The translations under genes were made by a program, and so were the position numbers. 6,370 nt of DNA, from contig JAITVW010000175.1 of NCBI GenBank assembly GCA_031285605.1, positions 1-6,370 on the forward strand, in the 5' to 3' direction. Each line of letters opens with the position of its first letter. Within the stretch, counting starts at the first letter, position 1. This DNA comes from Fusobacteriales bacterium (GTDB lineage Bacteria > Fusobacteriota > Fusobacteriia > Fusobacteriales > Leptotrichiaceae). Shown piece after piece: positions 1-6,267 of the stretch. Below the pieces are notes generated by a model. It was not told the DNA's origin and made no database searches. It was given only the letters and a program-made list of their open reading frames with translations.

Positions 1-1016
1 GGAACTATTACCGGATCATGTCTTCCTGTTACTTCCAGAGTAGTATTTTCTCCAGTTGCTATATTTACTGTTTTCTGCTTTTTACCGATTGATGCCGGAG
101 GCTTTATTGCCACCTTAAAGTTAACAGGCTCGCCGTTTGTTATTCCTCCTATTATTCCTCCGTTATTATTTGTATATGTTTTAATGTTTTTATCCTCATC
201 AAAATACATTTCATCATTTGCTTCCGAGCCCAGCATTCCTGCTATTGAGAATCCCGCACCAAATTCCAGTCCTTTAACCGCAGGTATAGAGTACATCATT
301 GAAGCCAGTTCGCTTTCCACAGAATTGAAGAACGGATCCCCCACTCCTGCAGGCATTCCTATTACAGAAATCTCTACCGTTCCGCCTACAGAATCACTTT
401 CATCCTTTACTGCTCTTATTTTATTTTCCAGCGGAATTCTTATTTCTTTATTCAGAAAAGGGAGAAATTCCTGTCTCAGGCTTTCAAAAACTTCGGGATT
501 CCTGTCTTTATTTTCAAATTCCCTGTCTTCTGTATCAAAAATACTTTTTATATGTGCGCCTATATATATTCCCTTTTCTTTGAGAATCAGCTTTGCTACT
601 GCCCCTGCAAATACAATCGACGCTGTTATTCTTCCGGAAAAATGACCGCTTCCTCTTATGTCATTAAATCCCTTATATCTCACCAAACCGCTGTAATCAG
701 CATGTCCGGGTCTCATTTTCTGAGCCAGTTCCGAATAATCCTTTGATCTCTGATATGTATTTCTTACTATCATACATAAAGGAGTTCCTGTAGTAAGTTC
801 ATTAACATATCCGCTTAGTATCTCAAATTCGTCCTTTTCCATTCTCGGTGTAGAAAATTCTGATTTTCCCGGTGCCCTTCTCTGCATTTCCTCTTTGATA
901 AATTCTAAATCCAGCTTAGTTCCCGCCGGTATTCCGTCTATATTAACACCTATAGCTTTCCCGTGTGATTCTCCGAAAATAGAAATTCTGTAATTTCTAC
1001 CCCAGTTTGTACTCAT
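1..1016 (-). CDS. aroC: Chorismate synthase (partial, C-terminus beyond window)
   Basis: Catalyses the last step of the shikimate pathway in the cytoplasm: anti-elimination of phosphate from 5-enolpyruvylshikimate-3-phosphate (EPSP) to give chorismate, using reduced FMN that is not consumed overall. The window holds 338 codons. The family usually has about 350-390 residues, so only a short C-terminal piece is missing. It opens MSTNWGRNYRISIFGESHG. Visible family motifs are GESHG (15-19, with conserved His18), RPGHADYSG (102-110), GSGHFSGR (122-129, the second family signature with its conserved His), a KDESDSVGG stretch (204-212), NNNGGIIGG (283-291) and GRHDP (331-335, the third signature). 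The ATG follows a near-perfect AAGGAGGT ribosome binding site at 5 nt. It lies 23 nt after the stop of the unrecognised 281-residue gene, so the two are almost certainly co-transcribed. The frame is open to the window edge with no sign of damage. The family assignment is very secure. Confidence 0.97.
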   Translation of the reverse strand, partial: MSTNWGRNYRISIFGESHGKAIGVNIDGIPAGTKLDLEFIKEEMQRRAPGKSEFSTPRMEKDEFEILSGYVNELTTGTPLCMIVRNTYQRSKDYSELAQKMRPGHADYSGLVRYKGFNDIRGSGHFSGRITASIVFAGAVAKLILKEKGIYIGAHIKSIFDTEDREFENKDRNPEVFESLRQEFLPFLNKEIRIPLENKIRAVKDESDSVGGTVEISVIGMPAGVGDPFFNSVESELASMMYSIPAVKGLEFGAGFSIAGMLGSEANDEMYFDEDKNIKTYTNNNGGIIGGITNGEPVNFKVAIKPPASIGKKQKTVNIATGENTTLEVTGRHDPVIV

Positions 1017-1020
1017 TTAT

Positions 1021-1029
1021 TACCTCCTT
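1021..1029 (-). promoter_or_regulatory. Strong Shine-Dalgarno of aroC
   Basis: Read on the minus strand this is AAGGAGGTA, with the AAGGAGGT core ending 5 nt before the aroC ATG. It is the best match to the anti-Shine-Dalgarno sequence in the window and fixes the aroC start. It lies wholly inside the 23-nt gap after the upstream gene. Confidence 0.85.
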
Positions 1030-1039
1030 ATTTTTCCTA

Positions 1040-1885
1040 TCAGAATAATCCCGGATTACTTCCGTTTTTTTTCCGTTTCCCAAAATATATTATACTGTTT
1101 TCATCCAGAAATTTTGGTGCAGGATAAAATACATTTCCGTTCCCTCTTGCTTCCTGGTATACAAAGTAACTTGGATGATTATACTTCAGATAATTCCCCT
1201 TGTTTATCATGCCTTCTATTTCCAGAGCAGACTCTACTATATCCTGCAGTGTCAGGATTCCTCTGGTTTCCTTTGCACATAAAAAGCTGTTTTCCTCTTC
1301 TGAAACATCCAGTTTAAAATTATCCATTAAAAATTTTTTATTTATATTCCCTTTGGTACATGAATTTATGTATAAATCCGGTGAATACTGCTCTATTCTC
1401 TCTAAAAAGTCTGACTTACAGTTTTTTATCCAGTTTGCCACAAAAAGCAAATCTCTGTAATTATCAGTTTTTTCCCCGAGTGAACATTGATATTGTACTG
1501 AGTTTACTATAAGAAACAAATAGATTTCTCCCTCTTTTATTCTGTCAGAAAAAAAGTTTTTCATAGGCCCTTCTACCATTTTTTTCAGATATTTTTTCGT
1601 ACTGGGATTATTAAGCGGCCGTGCATTGTATCTCCCCTCGGGGTAAAGACTTATATCTATTTTAAATTCATGTATATGAGGACTTTCTATTATAAAGGCT
1701 ATTACTCCTTTATAATTTTTCCCGCCCAAAAATTTATCGTATAACGGGGCAGGAACAAAAAGATTCTCATAGTCCTTTCTAAAACGAAACTTTATTTCAC
1801 CGTCTTTTTTATATACTGCCCCGATAAATTCATCAAGTGCCTTCTTTTCTCTGCTTTTTTCCATAAGTGTTTTTAAATTATTCAT
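1040..1885 (-). CDS. Conserved-looking hypothetical protein of 281 residues, possible uracil-DNA-glycosylase-like fold
   Basis: I do not recognise this protein at family level. It has no signal peptide or membrane segment and looks cytosolic, with a charged N-terminus. An alpha/beta core is suggested by strand-like stretches each followed by a motif: GVIAFIIESPHIHEF (60-74), then ARPLNNPST (88-96), IYLFLIVNSVQYQCSLG (121-137), LYINSC (171-176) and YNHPSY (235-240) near the C-terminus. An acidic/His motif after the first strand and an HPS motif near the end are loosely like motifs A and B of the uracil-DNA glycosylase superfamily. That is inference from pattern only, and the activity could be quite different. 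Cysteines at 134, 156, 176 and 203 do not form a metal-binding spacing I can name. The start is an ATG with a modest AAGGGG ribosome binding site 7 nt upstream. It sits 23 nt before aroC, so it is probably co-transcribed with an enzyme to which it has no obvious link. Base composition resembles its neighbours. It is real coding sequence: long, on the same strand, with a ribosome binding site and tight spacing. Confidence 0.8.
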   Translation of the reverse strand: MNNLKTLMEKSREKKALDEFIGAVYKKDGEIKFRFRKDYENLFVPAPLYDKFLGGKNYKGVIAFIIESPHIHEFKIDISLYPEGRYNARPLNNPSTKKYLKKMVEGPMKNFFSDRIKEGEIYLFLIVNSVQYQCSLGEKTDNYRDLLFVANWIKNCKSDFLERIEQYSPDLYINSCTKGNINKKFLMDNFKLDVSEEENSFLCAKETRGILTLQDIVESALEIEGMINKGNYLKYNHPSYFVYQEARGNGNVFYPAPKFLDENSIIYFGKRKKNGSNPGLF

Positions 1886-1914
1886 GTTTTATCCCCTTAA
1901 ACTAAATAATTTTG

Positions 1915-2242
1915 CTAATTATTAATTTTATAAATCAAATCAAAACCGTCTTTTATTTTATTTAATGTTTCATCATCCAGTAATCACAGTTTATAACAGG
2001 ATTTTTTTAATTTATTATAAAATTCCCGAGCTTTTTTTATTTATTTAAATCTGTGTATATAATCTCAAAGCCTCATCAGTATTTTTTTCGTAATCGTAAA
2101 TAGTATATATATTCGGTTTAACCAAAGAATAATTTATCAAAAACGGATATTCTTTATAAAATGCTTCCATATATGAAACCATCCATTTATAATATTCCAT
2201 ATCTACGCCTGCTGTACCCGGCAATCCGTCATATATATTTTA
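1915..2242 (-). pseudogene. Probable decayed gene between aroA and the 281-residue gene
   Basis: This fills most of the 357-bp gap. Directly after the aroA stop a protein-like frame runs from about 2242 down to a TAA at 2045-2047. It contains DGLPGTAGVDMEYYKW and later KNTDEALRLYTQI. Just beyond that TAA, across a run of seven A (2032-2038 as T on the plus strand), another frame continues with KKAREFYNKLKKSCYKL. It meets one in-frame TGA and goes on with LLDDETLNKIKDGFDLIYKINN to a TAG at 1915-1917. One frameshift and one nonsense codon would therefore join about 100 codons of plausible helical, lysine-rich protein. No good start codon with a ribosome binding site is present, so the 5' part is missing too. 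The longest intact piece, ATG 2200 to 2045, would give only 51 residues with a weak ribosome binding site. I cannot name the parent family. A chance run of AT-rich codons is the main alternative. Confidence 0.45.
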
Positions 2243-3517
2243 TTAAATTTCTCTGACTTTTCCGCCTATACTTACAAAATCATTCCAGAAGTTCGGATAA
2301 GACTTTCTCACAGCACCTGCACCTGTGATAAGAATAGGATTTTTACATTTTATGGAAGCTATTGCCAGTGCCATTGCTACTCTGTGATCATTCCATGAAT
2401 CTACAGTTACTCCGCCTTCCAGTTCATCTGCACCGTTTATTACCAGAGTATCTCCTTCCTCTCTTACATCAGCCCCGAGTTTGTTTAATTCGGTTCTCAT
2501 GGAAGTTATTCTGTCTGATTCTTTTATTCTCAAACGTTCGGCATTTATGATTCTTGTTTCACCTTTGCTTAGTGCTGCAAGTACTGTAAGCACCGGAGCT
2601 ATATCAGGACACTGCGATACATCTATCACGGTTCCCTGTGTTTTTCCCGGAAAAACCTTTATATTTTTATCATTTATTTCAAGATTTGCTCCCATTCTCC
2701 GTACTATCTCCACTATTGCCCGGTCACCCTGAAGGGAATCTTTGTACACATTTTTACAGTTTATCTCCTCACCTAATATACCTGCCACTATCCAAAAGGC
2801 AGCCTGAGAATAATCCCCTTCCACCATATAGTCAAATCCTTTGTAAGTCTGATTTCCTTTTATAAGAAAACTTTTGTAATCATTGTTCTTTACCTCTATA
2901 CCTGCCATTTCCAGTATTTTCAGCGTCAGATCAACGTAACCCTTAGACTCCAGAACTCCTTTTATCACAATCTCCGAATCTCCGTCCAATAACGGCAAAG
3001 TATATAAAAGACCTGTTATAAACTGTGAGCTTATATTTCCCTCTACCTCAAACGAACCGGCTTTAAGACTGCCTTCTATATATAAAGGAAGCTTTCCGTC
3101 AGTAGTTTTATAGCTTATTCCCTGTTTGTCAAATATCTTATAATATGTATCAAAAGGTCTTTCTATGAGTTTCCCTTTTCCGTCGATTGTAAGCTGACCG
3201 TTATTTCGGCTTAAAGCAATTGGAATTATGAATCTTATTGTAGACCCTGACTCATTACACTGGATATAGTTATTTTCTATTGTTACATTTCCTTTATTTC
3301 CTGTTATTTTCAGGTAATCCTCCCCCTGCTCTGTTACTGCCCCGAAATTTTTCATTATATCTGTTGTTGTCTGAATATCTACAGAAAAATTTAGATTCCC
3401 TATACGGCTTTCACCGTCAGCAAGTGCCGCTGCTATTACTGCCCTGTGAGAATAACTTTTTGACGGCGGTATATTAATCTCTCCTTTTAATTTTGTGGGT
3501 ATAATCTTTATCTCCAA
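2243..3517 (-). CDS. aroA: 3-phosphoshikimate 1-carboxyvinyltransferase (EPSP synthase), TTG start
   Basis: Transfers the enolpyruvyl group of phosphoenolpyruvate (PEP) to shikimate-3-phosphate, giving EPSP, the substrate of chorismate synthase. Counted from the TTG start it is 424 residues, close to the usual ~430. Motifs in order: PPSKSYSHR (17-25, Lys20 and Arg25 in the active site), NESGSTIRF (88-96, the PEP-binding loop), SSQFITG (163-169), GDYSQAAFW (234-242), CPDIAPV with catalytic-type Asp305, LRIKESDRI (329-337, family signature 2), WNDHRVAMA (375-383) and RKSYPNFW (404-411). The frame stays open upstream to an ATG at 3559, but that start would overlap aroB by 26 nt, has no ribosome binding site and adds 14 residues the family lacks. 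The TTG has GGAGG 7 nt upstream and lies 16 nt after the aroB stop, so I prefer it. The PEP loop has Phe96 where E. coli has Pro101; the key Gly and Arg are kept. Two stop codons in tandem (TAA TAA) end the gene. Confidence 0.97.
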   Translation of the reverse strand: MEIKIIPTKLKGEINIPPSKSYSHRAVIAAALADGESRIGNLNFSVDIQTTTDIMKNFGAVTEQGEDYLKITGNKGNVTIENNYIQCNESGSTIRFIIPIALSRNNGQLTIDGKGKLIERPFDTYYKIFDKQGISYKTTDGKLPLYIEGSLKAGSFEVEGNISSQFITGLLYTLPLLDGDSEIVIKGVLESKGYVDLTLKILEMAGIEVKNNDYKSFLIKGNQTYKGFDYMVEGDYSQAAFWIVAGILGEEINCKNVYKDSLQGDRAIVEIVRRMGANLEINDKNIKVFPGKTQGTVIDVSQCPDIAPVLTVLAALSKGETRIINAERLRIKESDRITSMRTELNKLGADVREEGDTLVINGADELEGGVTVDSWNDHRVAMALAIASIKCKNPILITGAGAVRKSYPNFWNDFVSIGGKVREI

Positions 3518-3524
3518 GCTTTTT

Positions 3525-3529
3525 CCTCC
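3525..3529 (-). promoter_or_regulatory. Ribosome binding site selecting the TTG start of aroA
   Basis: The minus strand reads GGAGG, then AAAAAGC, then TTG. The 7-nt spacing is ideal. No comparable site precedes the two upstream in-frame ATGs at 3559 and 3547, which both lie inside aroB. This site therefore decides the aroA start. Confidence 0.8.
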
Positions 3530-3533
3530 GTTT

Positions 3534-4598
3534 TTATCTGTTTTCATAAAGAAAATCATACATTTTATTTTCTTTTATTTTTACTATTTTATATTTTCCG
3601 ATTTTTTCTATCATTACAAAATTTACTTCGCCCTTTTTATTCTTTTTATCTCTTTTCATTATTTTGATGACATCTTCTCTGTTATATTTATCTTCCACCG
3701 GCAGATTCAGCTGCATAAGAAGTCTTTTTACCCTTTCAAGAGAACCCTTTTCTGTTATTCCTTCTTTCTCGCCTGTTTCCAGTATTTCTGCCATTCCCAA
3801 AGAAACTGCCTCCCCATGTGTATATTTTTCATAATTATAATATTGCTCCAGTCCATGACCGACAGTGTGTCCAAAATTCAATATCATTCTAAGTCCATGC
3901 TCTTTTTCATCTTCCTCCACTACTTCTCTTTTTATATCACATGATCTGAATAAAATATCCTCAATATGCTCCATTACCTCGTTTCTGCTTTTCAATGATT
4001 CCAAAAGCGAAAATAAATTTTCATCATATATGCAGCCGTATTTTACCACTTCCGCAAGACCGTCAAAAAAATATCTGTCTGTAAGAGTTTTTAAAACAGA
4101 TGTATCAATCAGTACTATTTTAGGCTGATTAAAAGCACCTACAAGATTTTTCCCCTCTTCCAGATCTACGCCTACTTTTCCGCCGACACTGCTGTCTACC
4201 TGTGACAGTAATGTAGTGGGAATCTGAATAAACGGAACCCCTCTCATATAAGTAGCCGCTGCAAATCCTGCTATATCACCCGTTACTCCCCCTCCAAATG
4301 CAACCACAAGATCATCTCTGGAAAGAGAGCTGTTTATCATTGCCTTATAGATTTTGGCTACATTATCCAAAGTTTTGGATTTTTCACCGGCTTTCAGAAT
4401 ATAAAAAGTGAAATCATAGTCTTCCAGTACGCTTTCCAACTGTTCTCTATAATATTTCTCTACATTATTGTCTGTTATTATAAATAATTTTTTTCCTTTA
4501 TAAACTCTCTTTATATATTCCGGAAGATTCTTCAGCAGACCACTGCCAAAAAGAATATCATAAGAATTTTCTCCCAGATTAACGTGCAGTTCTCTCAT
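3534..4598 (-). CDS. aroB: 3-dehydroquinate synthase
   Basis: Converts DAHP to 3-dehydroquinate, the second shikimate-pathway step. It is a cytosolic enzyme needing NAD+ and a divalent metal (Zn or Co). At 354 residues it has the normal bacterial length. The N-terminal nucleotide-binding half carries ITDNNVEKYY (41-50) and the glycine-rich FGGGVTGDIAGF (101-112), followed by IPTTLLSQVDSSVGGKVGVD (126-145) and GKNLVGAF (149-156). The C-terminal half holds the expected metal ligands: Glu183 in AEVVKYG, His244 in GHTVGH and His261 in THGEA. The extreme C-terminus is lysine-rich. Its ATG overlaps the stop of the GNAT gene as ATGA, which points to translational coupling, and aroA begins 16 nt after its stop. 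GNAT, aroB and aroA therefore form one tight unit. All catalytic positions I can check are intact. Confidence 0.97.
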   Translation of the reverse strand: MRELHVNLGENSYDILFGSGLLKNLPEYIKRVYKGKKLFIITDNNVEKYYREQLESVLEDYDFTFYILKAGEKSKTLDNVAKIYKAMINSSLSRDDLVVAFGGGVTGDIAGFAAATYMRGVPFIQIPTTLLSQVDSSVGGKVGVDLEEGKNLVGAFNQPKIVLIDTSVLKTLTDRYFFDGLAEVVKYGCIYDENLFSLLESLKSRNEVMEHIEDILFRSCDIKREVVEEDEKEHGLRMILNFGHTVGHGLEQYYNYEKYTHGEAVSLGMAEILETGEKEGITEKGSLERVKRLLMQLNLPVEDKYNREDVIKIMKRDKKNKKGEVNFVMIEKIGKYKIVKIKENKMYDFLYENR

Positions 4599-5179
4599 TC
4601 TTTCACAACTCCAAATCTTTTTGCAAATACTTTATCCACATAAACCGATTTATATTCCTCGGCTAATATATCCATTAATATCAAATCATATCTGTTTCCG
4701 TTTATTTCCAGTGCTTTTCTTAGTTTTCCGGCAATTTTAAATCCTGCTTTTTCATAAAGCTTTATTCCCGGAACATTGAACTCATAGACTTTCAGATAAA
4801 CATTTTTTATGTTTAGAATATTAAACGTAAAATCCAGTAAAAGTTCAATCGCCTCTTTACCATATCCCTGCTTCCAATATGTTTTATTACCTATAATAAT
4901 TCCCAGTTCCGCAGTTCTATGCAAAAAATCCACGTCGTTCAGCCCTGTGTTTCCTATAAGCTCATTTGTCTGATTCAGTCTTATTGCAAAGTTATATTCT
5001 TTTTTCAGTTCTGCCAGCGCAGCACTCTCAGCTTCCACATCTACAATTCTGCTGTATAGAGTAGTAGAGACTGTTACTTCAAAATCATTCAGCCAGTTTG
5101 TATACTTAGGCACGTCCTCCATGCTTATCGGACTAAGGTAACATCTTTCCCCAATAACTTTTTTATAAAATTCAGCCAT
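4595..5179 (-). CDS. GNAT-family N-acetyltransferase (RimJ/RimL-like)
   Basis: This 194-residue protein has the layout of the Acetyltransf_3 (RimJ/RimL) type of GCN5-related acetyltransferases, which move an acetyl group from acetyl-CoA to an amine such as a protein N-terminus or a small molecule. It opens with the usual GERCYLSPIS strand (10-19). A central GNTGLNDVDFLHRTAELGIII segment follows at 76-96, then the acetyl-CoA pyrophosphate loop KQGYGKEAIELLL (103-115, of the Q-x-x-G-x-G/A type), Asn135 and the terminal LYEKAGFKIAG (141-151). The last ~20 residues, including a basic FAKRFG patch, extend beyond the core fold. The real substrate cannot be told from sequence. It is the first gene after the internal promoter, with GGAGG about 10 nt before its ATG, and its TGA overlaps the aroB ATG. 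The pathway has no known need for an acetyltransferase, so it may simply share expression. Confidence 0.88.
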   Translation of the reverse strand: MAEFYKKVIGERCYLSPISMEDVPKYTNWLNDFEVTVSTTLYSRIVDVEAESAALAELKKEYNFAIRLNQTNELIGNTGLNDVDFLHRTAELGIIIGNKTYWKQGYGKEAIELLLDFTFNILNIKNVYLKVYEFNVPGIKLYEKAGFKIAGKLRKALEINGNRYDLILMDILAEEYKSVYVDKVFAKRFGVVKE

Positions 5180-5215
5180 AAAATATTAACCTCCATAATT
5201 GTCCAAGATAATGAC

Positions 5216-5344
5216 TTACGATTTTATTATATCACAAAATCCGTACTGTTTAAAAATTTTATCCCTGATTATTTCAAAAGTTTCCGGCACACAGCCCTGT
5301 CTCAAAAGCCGCTGTCTAACTCCCTGAAATACGTTTTTTGGAAA
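5216..5344 (-). other. In-frame open stretch after the tyrA stop, possible relict sequence
   Basis: After the tyrA TGA the same frame stays open for 42 sense codons (FPKNVFQGVRQRLLRQGC at the start, FCDIIKS at the end) and ends in TAA at 5216-5218. There is no start codon with a ribosome binding site, so it is not an independent gene. It may be the relict of a longer tyrA tail, a scrap of another gene or mobile element, or chance. The promoter of the next gene lies inside it, which argues against a conserved coding role for its 3' part. I recognise no domain in it. Confidence 0.25.
5226..5254 (-). promoter_or_regulatory. Extended -10 sigma-70-type promoter upstream of the GNAT-aroB-aroA genes
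   Basis: On the minus strand the -10 hexamer is a perfect TATAAT (5226-5231), preceded directly by TGA, giving the TGnTATAAT extended -10 form. Seventeen bases further upstream is TTTAAA (5249-5254), matching TTGACA at four of six positions. Transcription should start near 5219, giving a 5' leader of about 40 nt to the GNAT ATG at 5179. The promoter would let GNAT, aroB, aroA and perhaps the genes beyond be expressed independently of the DAHP synthase and tyrA genes. I see no obvious operator around it. Confidence 0.6.
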
Positions 5345-6193
5345 TCAGGTAATCTGTTCCCTTCTTCTCGATGATTCCCTAAATTCCTTTTTCAGAGTTT
5401 CTATATCTTCACTCTTAACTGCTTCTTTCAAAACATCAAGTCTTTTTTCAAATTTTTCTATCATAAAAAGCAGATTATCTTTATTTCCCAAAAATAATTC
5501 AGCCCATAAATCCTCATTTATTTTTGCTATTCTTGTTAAATCCCTGTAACTGTCCCCTATAAATTTATTGGTATCGTACTTATTATCATCACTGTTTATC
5601 AGTGAAACAGCTATAGCGTGTGTAAGCTGGCTTGTAAAAGCTATTATTTCATCGTGTTCTTCCGTATCCAGAAAACTAATATTCTTAAATCCCAGCTTTT
5701 CTGTTATTTCCTTCATCAGATTAATGTTTTTTTCTTTATTGTCAGATTTTATAAGAATATAATTGGCATTTTTGAATACACTGCTGTCAGCATAGTCTAT
5801 TCCTCTTTTTTCTCTTCCGGCCATGGGATGCCCTAAAATAAAATCTATGTCTTTCCTCAGTTTGGGCTTTACCTCTCGGAGAACCTTTCCTTTTATACCG
5901 GTTACATCTGTAATAATGCTGTTTTCTTTAAAGTATTCATTATTTTCCAGTATAAATGTCTCAAGCAGCTCCGGATATAATGAAATTATTACAAGATCGG
6001 TTTCAGGAAGAGGAATTTTTCCATTTTCAAACGCTTCATCCACTATTCCGGATTTTTTTGCTTTTTTCAAGGTTTCTAAATTATTGTCTATTCCGTATAC
6101 TTTTGCTGCACCGGCCTTTTTCAGCCCTTCGGCGAACGAACCGCCGACAACTCCCAATCCCGCTACAGTTATGGTAATATCTTCCAGTCTCAT
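5345..6193 (-). CDS. tyrA: Prephenate dehydrogenase
   Basis: Oxidatively decarboxylates prephenate to 4-hydroxyphenylpyruvate, the committed step to tyrosine; arogenate cannot be excluded as a substrate. The 282 residues form the two usual domains. The N-terminal Rossmann fold carries GLGVVGGSFA (12-21) and ends its second strand in GIDNN with Asp36, which suggests NAD+ over NADP+. Then come DVTGIKG (96-102), GHPMAG (121-126, with His122 at the catalytic position), FTSQLTHAIAVSL (186-198) and GDSYRDLTRIAK (213-224) in the helical dimerisation domain. There is no C-terminal ACT domain like that of the ~370-residue Bacillus enzyme and no fused chorismate mutase, so tyrosine feedback through an ACT domain is not expected. 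The ATG has AGGAG 5 nt upstream. The gene follows the DAHP synthase gene by 74 nt. The stop is TGA, and the same frame stays open for 42 codons afterwards. Confidence 0.95.
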   Translation of the reverse strand: MRLEDITITVAGLGVVGGSFAEGLKKAGAAKVYGIDNNLETLKKAKKSGIVDEAFENGKIPLPETDLVIISLYPELLETFILENNEYFKENSIITDVTGIKGKVLREVKPKLRKDIDFILGHPMAGREKRGIDYADSSVFKNANYILIKSDNKEKNINLMKEITEKLGFKNISFLDTEEHDEIIAFTSQLTHAIAVSLINSDDNKYDTNKFIGDSYRDLTRIAKINEDLWAELFLGNKDNLLFMIEKFEKRLDVLKEAVKSEDIETLKKEFRESSRRREQIT

Positions 6194-6221
6194 TCTTTCT
6201 CCTGTCCTGTATATATATTTT

Positions 6222-6257
6222 TACCTCCCTCAAAAAAAATATTTAATGAGAGAGGTA
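6222..6257 (-). other. Stem-loop in the DAHP synthase-tyrA gap
   Basis: The arms 6247-6257 and 6222-6232 form an 11-bp stem in the minus-strand RNA (UACCUCUCUCA with UGAGGGAGGUA) with one U-G wobble and a 14-nt A/U-only loop. The stem is followed by AAAAAUAUAUA, not a U-tract, so it is not a standard rho-independent terminator in this direction; the plus-strand version also lacks a U-tract. The 3' arm contains a GGAGGU sequence with no start codon behind it. An mRNA-stabilising or processing hairpin, or a translation-modulating element ahead of tyrA, is possible. The real tyrA ribosome binding site lies outside the stem. Confidence 0.5.
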
Positions 6258-6267
6258 TCCTAAAAAT

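Noticed and set aside
184..645. Plus-strand open frame of 153 codons
   Set aside because: It lies wholly opposite aroC, whose motifs are unmistakable. The Ser/Pro/Leu-rich product is typical antisense shadow.
1905..1923. AATAATT/AATTATT inverted repeat ahead of the 281-residue gene
   Set aside because: The 7-bp stem is made only of A-T pairs in AT-rich DNA and has no U-tract. It is too weak to call a terminator or operator.
2045..2200. 51-codon minus-strand frame as a separate small gene
   Set aside because: The upstream site is poor, and the protein-like pattern starts before the ATG and continues in another frame after the stop, so a gene remnant fits better.
3495..3944. Plus-strand open frame of 149 codons rich in Phe and Tyr
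   Set aside because: It is antisense to the aroB 3' end and the aroA start. The apparent hydrophobicity comes from Lys-rich AAA/AAG codons read backwards.
5272..5330. Terminator after tyrA from ACAGC/GCTGT and CGGC/GCCG pairings
   Set aside because: The stems are only 4-5 bp, compete with each other and have no following T-run on the minus strand.
5823..6263. Plus-strand open frame of 146 codons
   Set aside because: Antisense to tyrA, including the Rossmann motif region, and without family features.
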